A stretch of 64,000 bases of DNA from Streptomyces subrutilus. Lineage in GTDB: Bacteria > Actinomycetota > Actinomycetes > Streptomycetales > Streptomycetaceae. The notes under the pieces were generated by a model. The model ran no database searches. It saw only the letters and a program-made list of their open reading frames with translations, and was not told the origin of the DNA. The translations under genes were made by a program, and so were the position numbers. The stretch spans positions 5,312,001 to 5,376,000 of the forward strand of contig NZ_CP023701.1 in NCBI RefSeq assembly GCF_008704535.1, given 5' to 3'. Positions 17,763 to 25,277 of the stretch are shown here, piece after piece. The stretch's first letter is position 1. Each line of letters starts with the position of its first letter.

Positions 17763-17832
17763 GGTCTGCGGTCTGCGGTCTGCGGTCTGTGGTCAGCGGT
17801 GGGTGGTCAGCGGTGGGTGGTCGGGGGTGTGC
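17763..17832. repeat. Ten tandem 7-bp units beginning GGT
   Basis: Read on the plus strand the units are GGTCTGC three times, then GGTCTGT, GGTCAGC, GGTGGGT, GGTCAGC, GGTGGGT, GGTCGGG and GGTGTGC. All ten units share GGT in register. The array starts 15 bp from the phosphatase start codon and ends 71 bp from the rhomboid-like gene's stop. Confidence 0.9.
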
Positions 17833-17903
17833 GGGGCGTCCCCCGGGTGCGGCCCGCACGGCGACGCGGGGCTCGGGGGCTGCTTACTCGTGTCATTGTC
17901 GGG

Positions 17904-18503
17904 TCACGCAATTTTCCGATGTCTCGCCGCGGAAAGACAATCGGCGACCACCCCGACCCCGACCCCGACCCCCAGGGCCACCAGGTGCCCGGCGTCCGTG
18001 AACGTCCGGCCGCGTTTGACCACCGGCGCGGCGGCCAGCAGGACCAACCCCGCCCGGACTCCCGTCCGGACCGGCCCGTACGGCAGGGCGGAGGTCAGTG
18101 CGCCGAGCACGGCGTTGAACCCGTAGCTGGTGCCCACGTCCAGCGCCCGCCGCACGCGCGGATCGGGCGTCCGGTGCAGGACGCCGTAGACCAGCAGGGT
18201 CGCCGAGGCGTGCCCGAGCAGGAACACCCCGGCCGTCCACCAGGCCCCGTAGGCGTACTCGGCGTACCCCAGCACGGCGACGAGCAGCAGCGCGTACGGC
18301 AGCGGCATCGGCTCCTCGACGACGAAGGCGCTGGTCAGCAGCGTCTCCCAGCGTCCGGCGGTGAGGTTGTCGACGTTCGTCGAGCAGCCGCGCAGCAGCC
18401 GCTCCCGCTCCGCCTCCCCGATCCGCTCCAGGGCGTACGAGCCGAGCTGCACCCCGCCCGCGTAGACCGTGCTCAGGGGCGCCGGCCATGGCAATGGATT
18501 CAC
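17904..18503 (-). CDS. Rhomboid-like integral membrane protein
   Basis: A 199-residue protein with about five to six hydrophobic segments. Two features recall the rhomboid catalytic dyad: GTSYGFNAVLG (GxS within a helix) and a later His in DAGHLVALGVG. It fits the rhomboid-like family seen in actinomycetes, whose proteolytic activity is mostly untested. The start is GTG 18503. The gene shares its upstream region with the divergent His-rich membrane protein gene at 18569/18590. Confidence 0.7.
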   Translation of the reverse strand: MNPLPWPAPLSTVYAGGVQLGSYALERIGEAERERLLRGCSTNVDNLTAGRWETLLTSAFVVEEPMPLPYALLLVAVLGYAEYAYGAWWTAGVFLLGHASATLLVYGVLHRTPDPRVRRALDVGTSYGFNAVLGALTSALPYGPVRTGVRAGLVLLAAAPVVKRGRTFTDAGHLVALGVGVGVGVVADCLSAARHRKIA

Positions 18504-18589
18504 CCGCCCATGATCGGATACGGCCCTCCGGCGGGCATCACCGGGCCCCGTGCGAACATGGCCCGGCCATGTCAGGGACTCCCGCGCCG

Positions 18590-19525
18590 ATGCGCGCCAC
18601 GCGGGCCGCGATGTTCGCGGCGGTCTGCGTCGCTCTGGGTGCGCTGGGGCATTCGTACATGTCCGGTGCGGATGTTCCGCTCGTGGGGCTTCTCGGGGCC
18701 TTCGGGGTGACCGGCGTCCTCGCCTGGCTCGCCGCCGGGCACCGGCGGGGGCCGGTGGGCATCACCGCGGCGCTGCTCACCGTCCAGGGAGCCCTGCACC
18801 TCGCCTTCACCGCCGGCCAGGCCGCGGCGACCCGCTCCACCGCCGGCCCCGGCCCCGCGCCGATGCCCCACGGCCACCACCACACCCCGACGGGCGCCCC
18901 CGGCACGGCCCACGGCCACGCGGCGACGCACGCCGCCGGCACGCCGCCCACACCGGACCCGGGCGCCGCGCCCGGCACGGCGACCGTCCCTCCGGCCCCG
19001 GCGCATGCCCACGCCGGGGCAGCGGACCTGACGCACGCCCCCGGCGCCGCGGCGGACCTGACGCAGGTGTCCGGCGGGGCGGGCCCGCGGGGCGTTCCCG
19101 GGGCGGCCGACCTCGCGCACCTGCCGGGGGCCGCCGACCTCGCGGACGTGCCCGGGGCCGCGGACCTCGCGGACATGGCCGAGATGGCCGGGATGGCCGG
19201 GCACGGCGGGTTCGGGATGCTCGCCGCCCACGTGCTCGCCGGACTGTTCTGCGCCCTCTGGCTGGCGTGGGGCGAGGCCGCCGTCTTCCGGCTGGCCCGG
19301 GCCGTGCGCGCGGCCGCCCGCCACGCCGCCCGGCCGCTCGCCCACGCGTGCGTCCTGGTCCGCGCGCGGGCGGCGCACGCACCCGCCCCGGCCGTGTTCC
19401 CCGCGCCCTGCGAACGCCCGCGCCGCCTGCGCGGAGCCGTACACGCCCACACCGCGGTGCGCCGCGGGCCGCCCGGGGGCCGAGCCCTCCGCGTCACGGC
19501 CCCCGGCCGGCCCGCCCGCGCCTGA
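18590..19525 (+). CDS. His- and Met-rich membrane protein, possible metal handling
   Basis: The protein (about 311 residues) has two or three N-terminal membrane segments (MFAAVCVALGALGHSYM, LVGLLGAFGVTGVLAWLA), a long loop rich in His (PHGHHHTPTG, HAHAG) and a further segment (GMLAAHVLAGLFCALWLAWGE). The loop holds degenerate repeats of the form GAADLA-H/D-x-P and ends in MAEMAGMAGHGG. His and Met clusters suggest copper or another metal. I favour ATG 18590 because AGGGA lies upstream; ATG 18569 is an alternative. It precedes a PepSY gene by 74 bp and probably shares its transcript. Confidence 0.72.
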   Translation: MRATRAAMFAAVCVALGALGHSYMSGADVPLVGLLGAFGVTGVLAWLAAGHRRGPVGITAALLTVQGALHLAFTAGQAAATRSTAGPGPAPMPHGHHHTPTGAPGTAHGHAATHAAGTPPTPDPGAAPGTATVPPAPAHAHAGAADLTHAPGAAADLTQVSGGAGPRGVPGAADLAHLPGAADLADVPGAADLADMAEMAGMAGHGGFGMLAAHVLAGLFCALWLAWGEAAVFRLARAVRAAARHAARPLAHACVLVRARAAHAPAPAVFPAPCERPRRLRGAVHAHTAVRRGPPGGRALRVTAPGRPARA

Positions 19526-19599
19526 CCGGCGCTCCTCCTCGCGGAGGGGGCGACACCGGGGGTCGATTCCCCCTGTCCCCGCCCTCACCTAGGAACCCC

Positions 19600-21063
19600 A
19601 TGTCCCTCGACGCGCTCCACGACGCCCGCCCGCCGGGCCCCGACCCCGACCCCGCCACCGACGCCCCGGCACCCGCCCCCCGCGGCGGCTGGGCCGCGCT
19701 GCGGCCCCTGCTGCTGCGCATGCACTTCTACGCGGGCCTGCTCATCGCCCCGCTGCTCTTCGCGGCCGCCGCCACCGGGCTGCTCTACGCGGCCTCCTGG
19801 CAGGCCGAACGGATCGTCTACTCCGACGAGCTGACCGTGGCCCGGGTCGGCGGCGACCCGCTGGCGCTGAGCGCCCAGGTGGCCGCCGCCCGCAGCGCGG
19901 AGCCCCGGGGCGAGGTCGTGTCCGTGTGGCCCGCGCCCGACGCCGGGGCCACCACCCGGGTGATCATGGAGAGCCCGGGCCTCCCCGAGGGCCGGACCCT
20001 CACCGTCTTCGTCGACCCGTACACGGCCGAGGTGCGCGGCCGGCTCGCGACGGTCGGCGACGCACTGCCGCTGCGGGCCTGGCTGAGCGAGTTCCACTCC
20101 AGCCTCCAGCTCGGCGCGTTCGGCCGGAACTACAGCGAGCTCGCCGCGAGCTGGCTGTGGGTGGTCGCCCTCGGCGGCCTCGCGCTGTGGATCGGCCGCC
20201 GCCGCAAGCGGAGGTCGCAGCTGGTCCTCCCGGACCGCAGGGCCACCGGCCGGCGCCGCACGCTGTCCTGGCACGGCGCCGTCGGACTCTGGGCCGTCGT
20301 CGGCCTCGTCGCCCTCTCCGCCACCGGTCTGACCTGGTCGAGGTACGCGGGCGAGAACATCGGCCGGGTGCAGGACGGCCTCGGCGGAGCCACCCCCGCC
20401 GTCGCCGCCGAGCTGACCCCCGGCGCGGGCGCCGCGGGCGGCGACGAGCACGCCGGGCACGTCATGACCGACGGGATGGAGATGCCCCCGCCCGCGCCCA
20501 CCGCGGACGTCGGCATCGACCGGGCCGTGGCCGCCGCCCGGGCGGCCGGCGTCACCGAGTCCCTCCAGGTGACGCTCCCGGCCCGCGGCAAGGGGTACGT
20601 GGTCAAGGAGAAGGACGCGCAGGTGCCGGTGCACCTGGACGCCGTCTCCGTCGACCCCGCCGACGGCCGGGTCATGGACGAACTGCGCTTCGCCGACTAC
20701 CCGCTGCTCGCCCGACTGACCCGCTTCGGCATCGACCTGCACATGGGCCTGACCTTCGGGCTCGCCAACCAGCTCGCCCTGGCCGCGCTGGCCGCCGCGG
20801 TGATGTTCCTCGTCTTCTGGGGCTACCGCATGTGGTGGCTGCGCCGGCCGACGAAGGACCGCACGCTGTCCGCGGGCCGCGCCCAGCCGCGCGGGGCCTG
20901 GCGGAAGCTGCCGGTGACCGTGGTGCTGCCCGTGGTCGCCGTGACCGCCGCGGTCGGCTGGTTCGTCCCGATGCTCGGCATCAGCCTGGCCGTCTTCCTC
21001 GTGGCCGACGCCGCGCTCGGCTTCGCGGCCGGCCGTCGGGCGAAGGCGGCGCGGGCGACCTAG
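19600..21063 (+). CDS. PepSY-domain membrane protein
   Basis: A 487-residue membrane protein of the PepSY-associated TM family (MHFYAGLLIAPLLFAAAATGLLYAA at residues 39-63). Four membrane segments flank two external PepSY-like regions; the second contains EHAGHVMTDGMEMPPP, a His/Met segment, and the last helices end in WGYRMWWLRRP. Related proteins act with siderophore or iron reduction and metal systems. The ATG has AGGAA 5 nt upstream. The His/Met-rich neighbour supports a metal-related pair. Confidence 0.85.
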   Translation: MSLDALHDARPPGPDPDPATDAPAPAPRGGWAALRPLLLRMHFYAGLLIAPLLFAAAATGLLYAASWQAERIVYSDELTVARVGGDPLALSAQVAAARSAEPRGEVVSVWPAPDAGATTRVIMESPGLPEGRTLTVFVDPYTAEVRGRLATVGDALPLRAWLSEFHSSLQLGAFGRNYSELAASWLWVVALGGLALWIGRRRKRRSQLVLPDRRATGRRRTLSWHGAVGLWAVVGLVALSATGLTWSRYAGENIGRVQDGLGGATPAVAAELTPGAGAAGGDEHAGHVMTDGMEMPPPAPTADVGIDRAVAAARAAGVTESLQVTLPARGKGYVVKEKDAQVPVHLDAVSVDPADGRVMDELRFADYPLLARLTRFGIDLHMGLTFGLANQLALAALAAAVMFLVFWGYRMWWLRRPTKDRTLSAGRAQPRGAWRKLPVTVVLPVVAVTAAVGWFVPMLGISLAVFLVADAALGFAAGRRAKAARAT

Positions 21064-21090
21064 ACCGTCTGCCCGCGGGCCCGCGACGGC

Positions 21091-21130
21091 CGGTGGGCCC
21101 GTACTCCCCCTCGTGAGTACGGGCCCACCG
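21091..21130. terminator. Bidirectional terminator
   Basis: A perfect 16-bp stem (21091-21106 with 21115-21130) with an 8-nt loop lies between convergent genes, the PepSY gene and the winged-helix regulator. Confidence 0.85.
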
Positions 21131-21150
21131 TGGCGCGGTCGACGGTCCGG

Positions 21151-21768
21151 TCAGGGCGCGTACTTGTAGCCCACCCGGCGCACGGTCTGGATCGCGCCGC
21201 GGTGGGAGGCGCCCAGCTTGCGGCGCAGCCGGGCGATGTGCACGTCCACGGTCCGGCCGTCGCCGACGTGGCCGTAGCCCCAGACCGTGGTGACCAGCTG
21301 GTCCCGGCTGTGCACCCGGTGCGGGTGCTTCACCAGGTGGGCGAGGAGCTCGAACTCCAGGTAGGTCAGGTCGAGCACGGTCCCGTCGACCTCGGCGGTG
21401 CGCTGCGCCGTGTCGATCCGTACGAGGGGGTCGCCGACCGTGGCGGCGGTGCCCGGACCGGCCGCGGCCGGGGCCTGCGGCGCCTGCGGGGCGGCGGTCG
21501 GGAAGCCGTGCGGCGCGAAACCGGCCGGCGGCTGCTGGTCGGCGGGGACCAGCACCAGGTAGCCGATCATCGGGGGCTGTCCGGGGAGCGCGGGCAGCGT
21601 GTGCTGGGGCGCGGGCAGCCAGGTGGCGCCCGGCGGCAGCAGGTCCACGACCCGGGCCACCTCGTCGCGGTCGACGGCGCGCAGGCGGTGGCGCGGACTG
21701 GGAGGGAAGGTCAGGGGAGGGGCGGTCGCTGCGGAGGCGGCGGAGGTGAGGGAACGGGTGTTCGCCAT
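21151..21768 (-). CDS. Winged-helix regulator (OmpR/PhoB DNA-binding type) without receiver domain
   Basis: The 205-residue protein has a C-terminal winged helix of the response-regulator type (LDLTYLEFELLAHLVKHPHRV, then TVDVHIARLRRKLG and VRRVGYKYAP). The N-terminal half is not a receiver: it lacks the phospho-acceptor Asp pattern and is Pro/Ala-rich (QPPAGFAPHGFPTAAPQAPQ). It therefore cannot be controlled by ordinary phosphotransfer at a receiver. It lies on the same strand as glnII but beyond glnII's terminator, with a small ORF (21885-22013) in its leader. Confidence 0.88.
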   Translation of the reverse strand: MANTRSLTSAASAATAPPLTFPPSPRHRLRAVDRDEVARVVDLLPPGATWLPAPQHTLPALPGQPPMIGYLVLVPADQQPPAGFAPHGFPTAAPQAPQAPAAAGPGTAATVGDPLVRIDTAQRTAEVDGTVLDLTYLEFELLAHLVKHPHRVHSRDQLVTTVWGYGHVGDGRTVDVHIARLRRKLGASHRGAIQTVRRVGYKYAP

Positions 21769-22213
21769 GAGTGGTCAGCTCTTTCACGCGGAGTGGTCGG
21801 CAGAAGACGTGCGTACGTCGTCGATGTCGGCACCGCGCAGACCGAAGGCCCCGGGGGGAGGTCGGACAGGACGTCCCGGAGGCTTTAGAGGGCCGGCGCG
21901 TTCTTCGCGCGGCAACACACCCGGTCGAAATCGTGGTCCTGGCGAGAAGGCCAGAACGGCTCGAGGTCGCTGCGACCTGACGAGGTGTACGAGGTGTACG
22001 AGTGGCTGGCCATGCGGTCATTCAAGCAGAAGGAGCGTTCCCCGGGCAGGGTCCGTCTCAGCCCGTGGATCGGAATCTCATATTCAGCGTTCACCTCGCC
22101 GTCATACCCCTGCATTCCCGACAAAATATTCTTCCGAGGCCGCCCGTCCTCCAGCGGTCTCCACGACCCCGTCCCGCATGCCGGTCACCCTCCCCGCGGG
22201 CCCGCACGCGCCG
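21769..22213. other. Long leader/intergenic region between glnII terminator and winged-helix gene
   Basis: Apart from the small ORF, this 445-bp stretch holds an imperfectly 9-bp repeated segment (CGAGGTGTA twice at about 21981-21998), a 15-bp palindrome AGGTCGCTGCGACCT (about 21964-21978) inside the small ORF, and a comparatively AT-rich segment near 22075-22135 that could contain the promoter. Confidence 0.5.
21885..22013 (-). CDS. Possible small ORF of 42 codons in the leader of the winged-helix regulator gene
   Basis: ATG at 22013 to TAA at 21885 encodes a 42-residue peptide starting MASHSYTSYTSSGRSDLEPF and ending RVCCRAKNAPAL. About 35 of 41 codons end in G or C although the surroundings are less GC-rich, which favours real coding. 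Two adjacent Cys codons (TGT TGC) lie near the end, reminiscent of translated leader peptides. No clear ribosome-binding site is present. The regulator gene starts 116 bp downstream. An in-frame extension to 22124 exists but has poorer codon bias. Confidence 0.5.
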   Translation of the reverse strand: MASHSYTSYTSSGRSDLEPFWPSRQDHDFDRVCCRAKNAPAL

Positions 22214-22246
22214 GCGCCCGCCGGGCCGCGGGGGCCCGGCGGGCGC
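22214..22246 (-). terminator. glnII terminator
   Basis: A perfect 14-bp GC stem (22214-22227 with 22233-22246) with a 5-nt loop starts 31 nt after the glnII stop. Confidence 0.85.
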
Positions 22247-22277
22247 GGCCCGTACGGTGCGCGGTGGCGGCGGCCGG

Positions 22278-23297
22278 TCAGACCAGGCCGTCCTTCTCCA
22301 GGCCGGTGCAGCAGGTGTCCGTGATCAGGCGGGTCACCACGTACGGGTCCACGTTCGCGTTCGGGCGGCGGTCCTCGATGTAGCCCTTGCCGTCCTTCTC
22401 CACCTGCCACGGGATGCGCACCGAGGCGCCGCGGTCCGAGACGCCGTAGCTGAACTCGTTCCACGGGGCCGTCTCGTGCAGGCCCGTCAGACGCTCGTCG
22501 ATGCCCGCGCCGTAGTTCTTCACGTGGTCCAGCGGCTTGCTGCCCTCGCCCAGCGCCTCGCAGGCGGCGACGATCGCGCGGTAGTCCTCGCGCATCGCCT
22601 TCGTGGAGAAGTTGGTGTGCGCGCCCGCGCCGTTCCAGTCGCCCTTCACCGGCTTCGGGTTCAGCGTCGCGGAGACGTTGAAGTCCTCGGCCGTGCGGTA
22701 GAGCAGCCAGCGCGCGATCCACAGCTGGTCGGAGACCTCCAGCGGGCCCACCGGGCCGACCTGGAACTCCCACTGGCCCGGCATGACCTCGGCGTTGATG
22801 CCGGAGATGCTCAGCCCCGCCGCGAGGCAGTGGTCCAGGTGCTTCTCGACGATGTCGCGGCCGAAGATCTCGTCCGAGCCGACGCCGCAGTAGTAGCCGC
22901 CCTGGGCGGCCGGGAAGCCGTTGACCGGGAAGCCGAGCGGCCGGGACCCGTCGAAGAAGGTGTACTCCTGCTCGATGCCGAAGATCGGCTCCTGGCCGGC
23001 GAACTCCTCCGCGACCGGGCGCAGCAGCGCGCGGGTGTTGGACGCGTGCGGGGTCATGTCGATGTTCAGGACCTCGCACAGCACGAGGACGTCGTCGCCC
23101 CCGCGGATCGGGTCCGGGCAGGAGAACACCGGGTCGAGGACGCGGTCGGAGGCGTGGCCCTCGGCCTGGTTCGTGCTCGATCCGTCGAAGCCCCAGATCG
23201 GCAGCGCGTCGCCGTCGCCGAGGATCTTCGTCTTGGAGCGAAGCTTCGCCGTCGGCTCGGTGCCGTCGATCCAGATGTACTCAGCCTTGTAGCTCAC
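22278..23297 (-). CDS. glnII: Glutamine synthetase type II
   Basis: A 339-residue eukaryotic-type glutamine synthetase that forms glutamine from glutamate, ammonia and ATP. It begins SYKAEYIWIDGTEPTAKLRS and shows GSII hallmarks WGFDGSST, NAEVMPGQWEFQVGP and the ATP-binding KGDWNGAGAHTNFST. Type II enzymes lack the adenylylation Tyr of GlnA, so control is transcriptional. I choose GTG 23297 because homologues start here and GAGG lies 9 nt upstream; ATG 23306 is in frame. A four-part GlnR site lies 81 bp upstream, indicating induction under nitrogen limitation. Confidence 0.95.
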   Translation of the reverse strand: MSYKAEYIWIDGTEPTAKLRSKTKILGDGDALPIWGFDGSSTNQAEGHASDRVLDPVFSCPDPIRGGDDVLVLCEVLNIDMTPHASNTRALLRPVAEEFAGQEPIFGIEQEYTFFDGSRPLGFPVNGFPAAQGGYYCGVGSDEIFGRDIVEKHLDHCLAAGLSISGINAEVMPGQWEFQVGPVGPLEVSDQLWIARWLLYRTAEDFNVSATLNPKPVKGDWNGAGAHTNFSTKAMREDYRAIVAACEALGEGSKPLDHVKNYGAGIDERLTGLHETAPWNEFSYGVSDRGASVRIPWQVEKDGKGYIEDRRPNANVDPYVVTRLITDTCCTGLEKDGLV

Positions 23298-23377
23298 GGG
23301 CCCCATCCTCAGACTCTGCGGGTGCTGCCGGCCGCCGCCTCGTCGCCGCGGTGATGACCGCAGCGTGCCCGGCCGCG

Positions 23378-23415
23378 ATTTCCCCTCCGTTGCCCGTGTG
23401 TGAACCCCGTGTTAC
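23378..23415 (-). promoter_or_regulatory. GlnR binding site upstream of glnII
   Basis: On the minus strand the sequence reads GTAAC-n6-TTCAC-n6-GCAAC-n6-GAAAT, matching the alternating gTnAc-n6-GaAAc pattern of actinobacterial GlnR boxes with exact 6-nt spacers and a strong third and fourth box. GlnR regulation of glnII is established in Streptomyces. Confidence 0.85.
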
Positions 23416-23489
23416 CGGGGTTCGCGGGCGGGCGGGGCGGTTCGTACGGGTGCGGGACGGGCGGGGGCGGTGCGGCCGGCCGGGTGGGG

Positions 23490-23501
23490 CAGACTGGCCG
23501 G
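23490..23501 (+). promoter_or_regulatory. Leaderless -10 element for the Gfo/Idh gene
   Basis: CAGACT (23490-23495), a close match to TAGACT, is followed by 6 nt and then the GTG start. No ribosome-binding site is present. Confidence 0.5.
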
Positions 23502-24464
23502 GTGAGCATCTTGTCTGACGTGAACTCCGCCGGCGACCCCGCCGAGAGTGCCGCCGATCAGTCCTCCGCAGGCCGCCGACCCCGGGTCGGACTGCTGGGA
23601 ACCGGTCCCTGGGCACACCACACCCACGCCCCCGCGCTCGCCGCGCACGCGGGCTCCGACTTCGCCGGGGTCTGGGGCCGCCGGCCCGAGGCCGCCGCCG
23701 AGCTGGCCCGGGCGCACGGCGTGACGGTGTACGAAGACCCCGACGCCCTCTTCGCCGACTGCGACGCCGTGGCCTTCGCCCTGCCGCCCGACGTGCAGGC
23801 CCCGCTGGCCGTGCGGGCGGCGGCCGCCGGCTGCCACCTGCTGCTCGACAAACCCGTCGCCACCACCGTCGAGGACGCCCGGGCCGTCGCGGACGCCGCC
23901 CGCCGCCACCAGGTCGCCTCCGTCGTCTTCCTGACGCTGCGCTTCGCCGAGCCCACCTGCGGCTGGGTGGCCGAACAGGTCGGCCGTTCGGGCTGGTTCA
24001 CCGCCGCCGCGCACTGGCTCGGCGCCGTCTTCCCGCCCGACGGCGCCCCCAGCCAGTACGCCGACTCGCCCTGGCGCAGGGCCAAGGGCGGCCTGTGGGA
24101 CGTCGGTCCGCACGCCCTGTCCGTCCTGATCCCGATCCTCGGCGACGTCACGGCCGTCAGCGCCACCCGCGGCCCCTCCGACGTGGTCCAGCTGGCCCTG
24201 CGGCACGCCTCCGGAGCCGCCAGCACGGCCGTGCTCAGCCTGGGCGCGCCGAAGGCCGCCGCCGGCGTGGGCCTCCAGTTGCGCGGCGCCGAGGGCGTGT
24301 ACGAACTGCCCGACTGGACGGACGTACCGGACGCCTACGGGCGGGCCCTGGACGCACTGCTGACCGCCGCCCGGACCGGGGTCGCCGACGCGCGCGACGC
24401 GGAGTTCGGAGCCCGGCTGACGCAGATCCTGGCCGAGGCGGAGTCCCAGCTCCCGACGGACTGA
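23502..24464 (+). CDS. Gfo/Idh/MocA-family oxidoreductase
   Basis: A 320-residue NAD(P)-dependent dehydrogenase. The Rossmann motif GLLGTGPWAHHTHAPAL is near the N-terminus, followed by ALPPDVQAPLAVRAAAAG and the family's LLLDKPVATT. The C-terminal domain contains GGLWDVGPHALSVL. Substrate is unknown; the family acts mainly on sugars and cyclitols. The GTG start fits a leaderless transcript. It is divergent from glnII but separated from the GlnR site by about 85 bp, so co-regulation is possible but not shown. Its last 230 bp are overlapped on the other strand by the ArsC-like frame. Confidence 0.88.
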   Translation: MSILSDVNSAGDPAESAADQSSAGRRPRVGLLGTGPWAHHTHAPALAAHAGSDFAGVWGRRPEAAAELARAHGVTVYEDPDALFADCDAVAFALPPDVQAPLAVRAAAAGCHLLLDKPVATTVEDARAVADAARRHQVASVVFLTLRFAEPTCGWVAEQVGRSGWFTAAAHWLGAVFPPDGAPSQYADSPWRRAKGGLWDVGPHALSVLIPILGDVTAVSATRGPSDVVQLALRHASGAASTAVLSLGAPKAAAGVGLQLRGAEGVYELPDWTDVPDAYGRALDALLTAARTGVADARDAEFGARLTQILAEAESQLPTD

Positions 24465-24843
24465 CCCGGCGGCCCGCCCGCCGGGACAGCGCCTCGCGGA
24501 CGGCCTCGTCGGAGCGGGCGAGCACGGCCGTGCCGTACTCGGCGGTGATGATCGGGCGCTGGATCAGCCCGGGGTGCGCCGCCAGGTGGGCGATCCAGCG
24601 CTCCCGCACCGCGTCGGTCCCCTCGCGCGGCAGGTCCGCCACGCCCGTCTCGCGGGCCAGCGGGTCCGCGGTGCGCGTGATGTCCCACGGCTCCAGGCCG
24701 AGCCGCCCGAGCACCCCGCAAATCTCCTGCGCGGAGGGCACGTCCTCCAGGTAGCGGCGCACCGTGTAGTCGGCGCCCTCCGCGTCCAGCAGGGTGAGCG
24801 CGGCACGGCACTTGGAACAGGCGGGGTTGATCCAGATCTCCAT
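24235..24843 (-). CDS. ArsC/Spx-family protein with extended C-terminus
   Basis: The N-terminal 118 residues match arsenate reductase-like (ArsC/Spx superfamily) proteins: INPACSKCRAALTLLDAEGADY with a CSKC pair, then RRYLEDVPSAQEI, EPWDITRTADPLARE, and HPGLIQRPIITAEYGTAVLARSDEAVREALSR. Family members end about here, but no stop codon follows; the frame continues as an 80-residue Arg/Pro-rich tail and runs antisense through 230 bp of the Gfo/Idh gene. The tail looks like a shadow of the opposing gene, so the natural stop appears to have been lost. Role in thiol redox or arsenate reduction is inferred only from family. Confidence 0.75.
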   Translation of the reverse strand: MEIWINPACSKCRAALTLLDAEGADYTVRRYLEDVPSAQEICGVLGRLGLEPWDITRTADPLARETGVADLPREGTDAVRERWIAHLAAHPGLIQRPIITAEYGTAVLARSDEAVREALSRRAGRRVSPSGAGTPPRPGSASAGLRTPRRARRRPRSGRRSAVRPGPARRRPVRPSSRAVRTRPRRRATGGPRRRRPSARPG

Positions 24844-24922
24844 GCCGCCGACCCTGTCCAGGCCCGCCGGGGGCACCGGTCGGGGGCCCGTCCGGCCAGG
24901 GGCTTTTGTCAGTGGTCCCCGG

Positions 24923-24928
24923 TAAAAT
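24923..24928 (+). promoter_or_regulatory. Probable -10 box for the 83-residue protein gene
   Basis: TAAAAT stands out in GC-rich DNA 45 bp upstream of the start codon. A matching -35 box is not clear at normal spacing. Confidence 0.4.
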
Positions 24929-24973
24929 CGAAGGAGCACGACAGGAAGCCAACTACCGTTTGGGAGGCTGTAG

Positions 24974-25225
24974 ATGGCCACTGCCACCATCGTCGGACAC
25001 GTCAAGAAGAAGCCGCTGCCGGCGGGCCTGCCCCGCGAGTGGTACGAGAGCCACAACCGCCGCCTGAAGGCCATGCGGCTGGCGATATCCCTGCTCGACT
25101 CCGGCACGTACGACGCGCGGCGCGCCACCAACCGGAAGATCCGCACCATGGCGGTCCGAACGGGCATCCGCCGGCCGTCCAACGTCACCTGCAGGATGGT
25201 CCGCGCCTTCATCCGGGAGTCGTAG
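24974..25225 (+). CDS. Small basic protein of unknown function
   Basis: An 83-residue, strongly basic protein (HVKKKPLPAGLPREWYESHN, KIRTMAVRTGIRRPSNVTC). GGGAGG sits 7 nt before the ATG and codon bias is typical, so the gene is real. The middle (LKAMRLAISLLDSGTYDARRATNRKIRTMA) is probably helical. It may be nucleic-acid binding, judged only from charge. It lies between the convergent-side ArsC-like gene and the SpoIIE-type phosphatase gene. Confidence 0.78.
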   Translation: MATATIVGHVKKKPLPAGLPREWYESHNRRLKAMRLAISLLDSGTYDARRATNRKIRTMAVRTGIRRPSNVTCRMVRAFIRES

Positions 25226-25277
25226 ACCGGCCGCGGCCCGCGCCCGGCGGGCCGTCCGGGCCGCGGTGCGGGCGGGC

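Noticed and set aside
17763..17832. CRISPR-like array
   Set aside because: The units are 7 bp and contiguous with no spacers, so this is a simple tandem repeat.
21885..22124. Extension of the small leader ORF to 79 residues
   Set aside because: The added 37 codons have weak GC3 bias and no better ribosome-binding site; the ATG at 22013 is preferred.
24335..24952. A 205-codon minus-strand frame over the ArsC-like gene
   Set aside because: It reads the ArsC gene in a wrong phase; the CSKC and conserved motifs appear only in the other frame.
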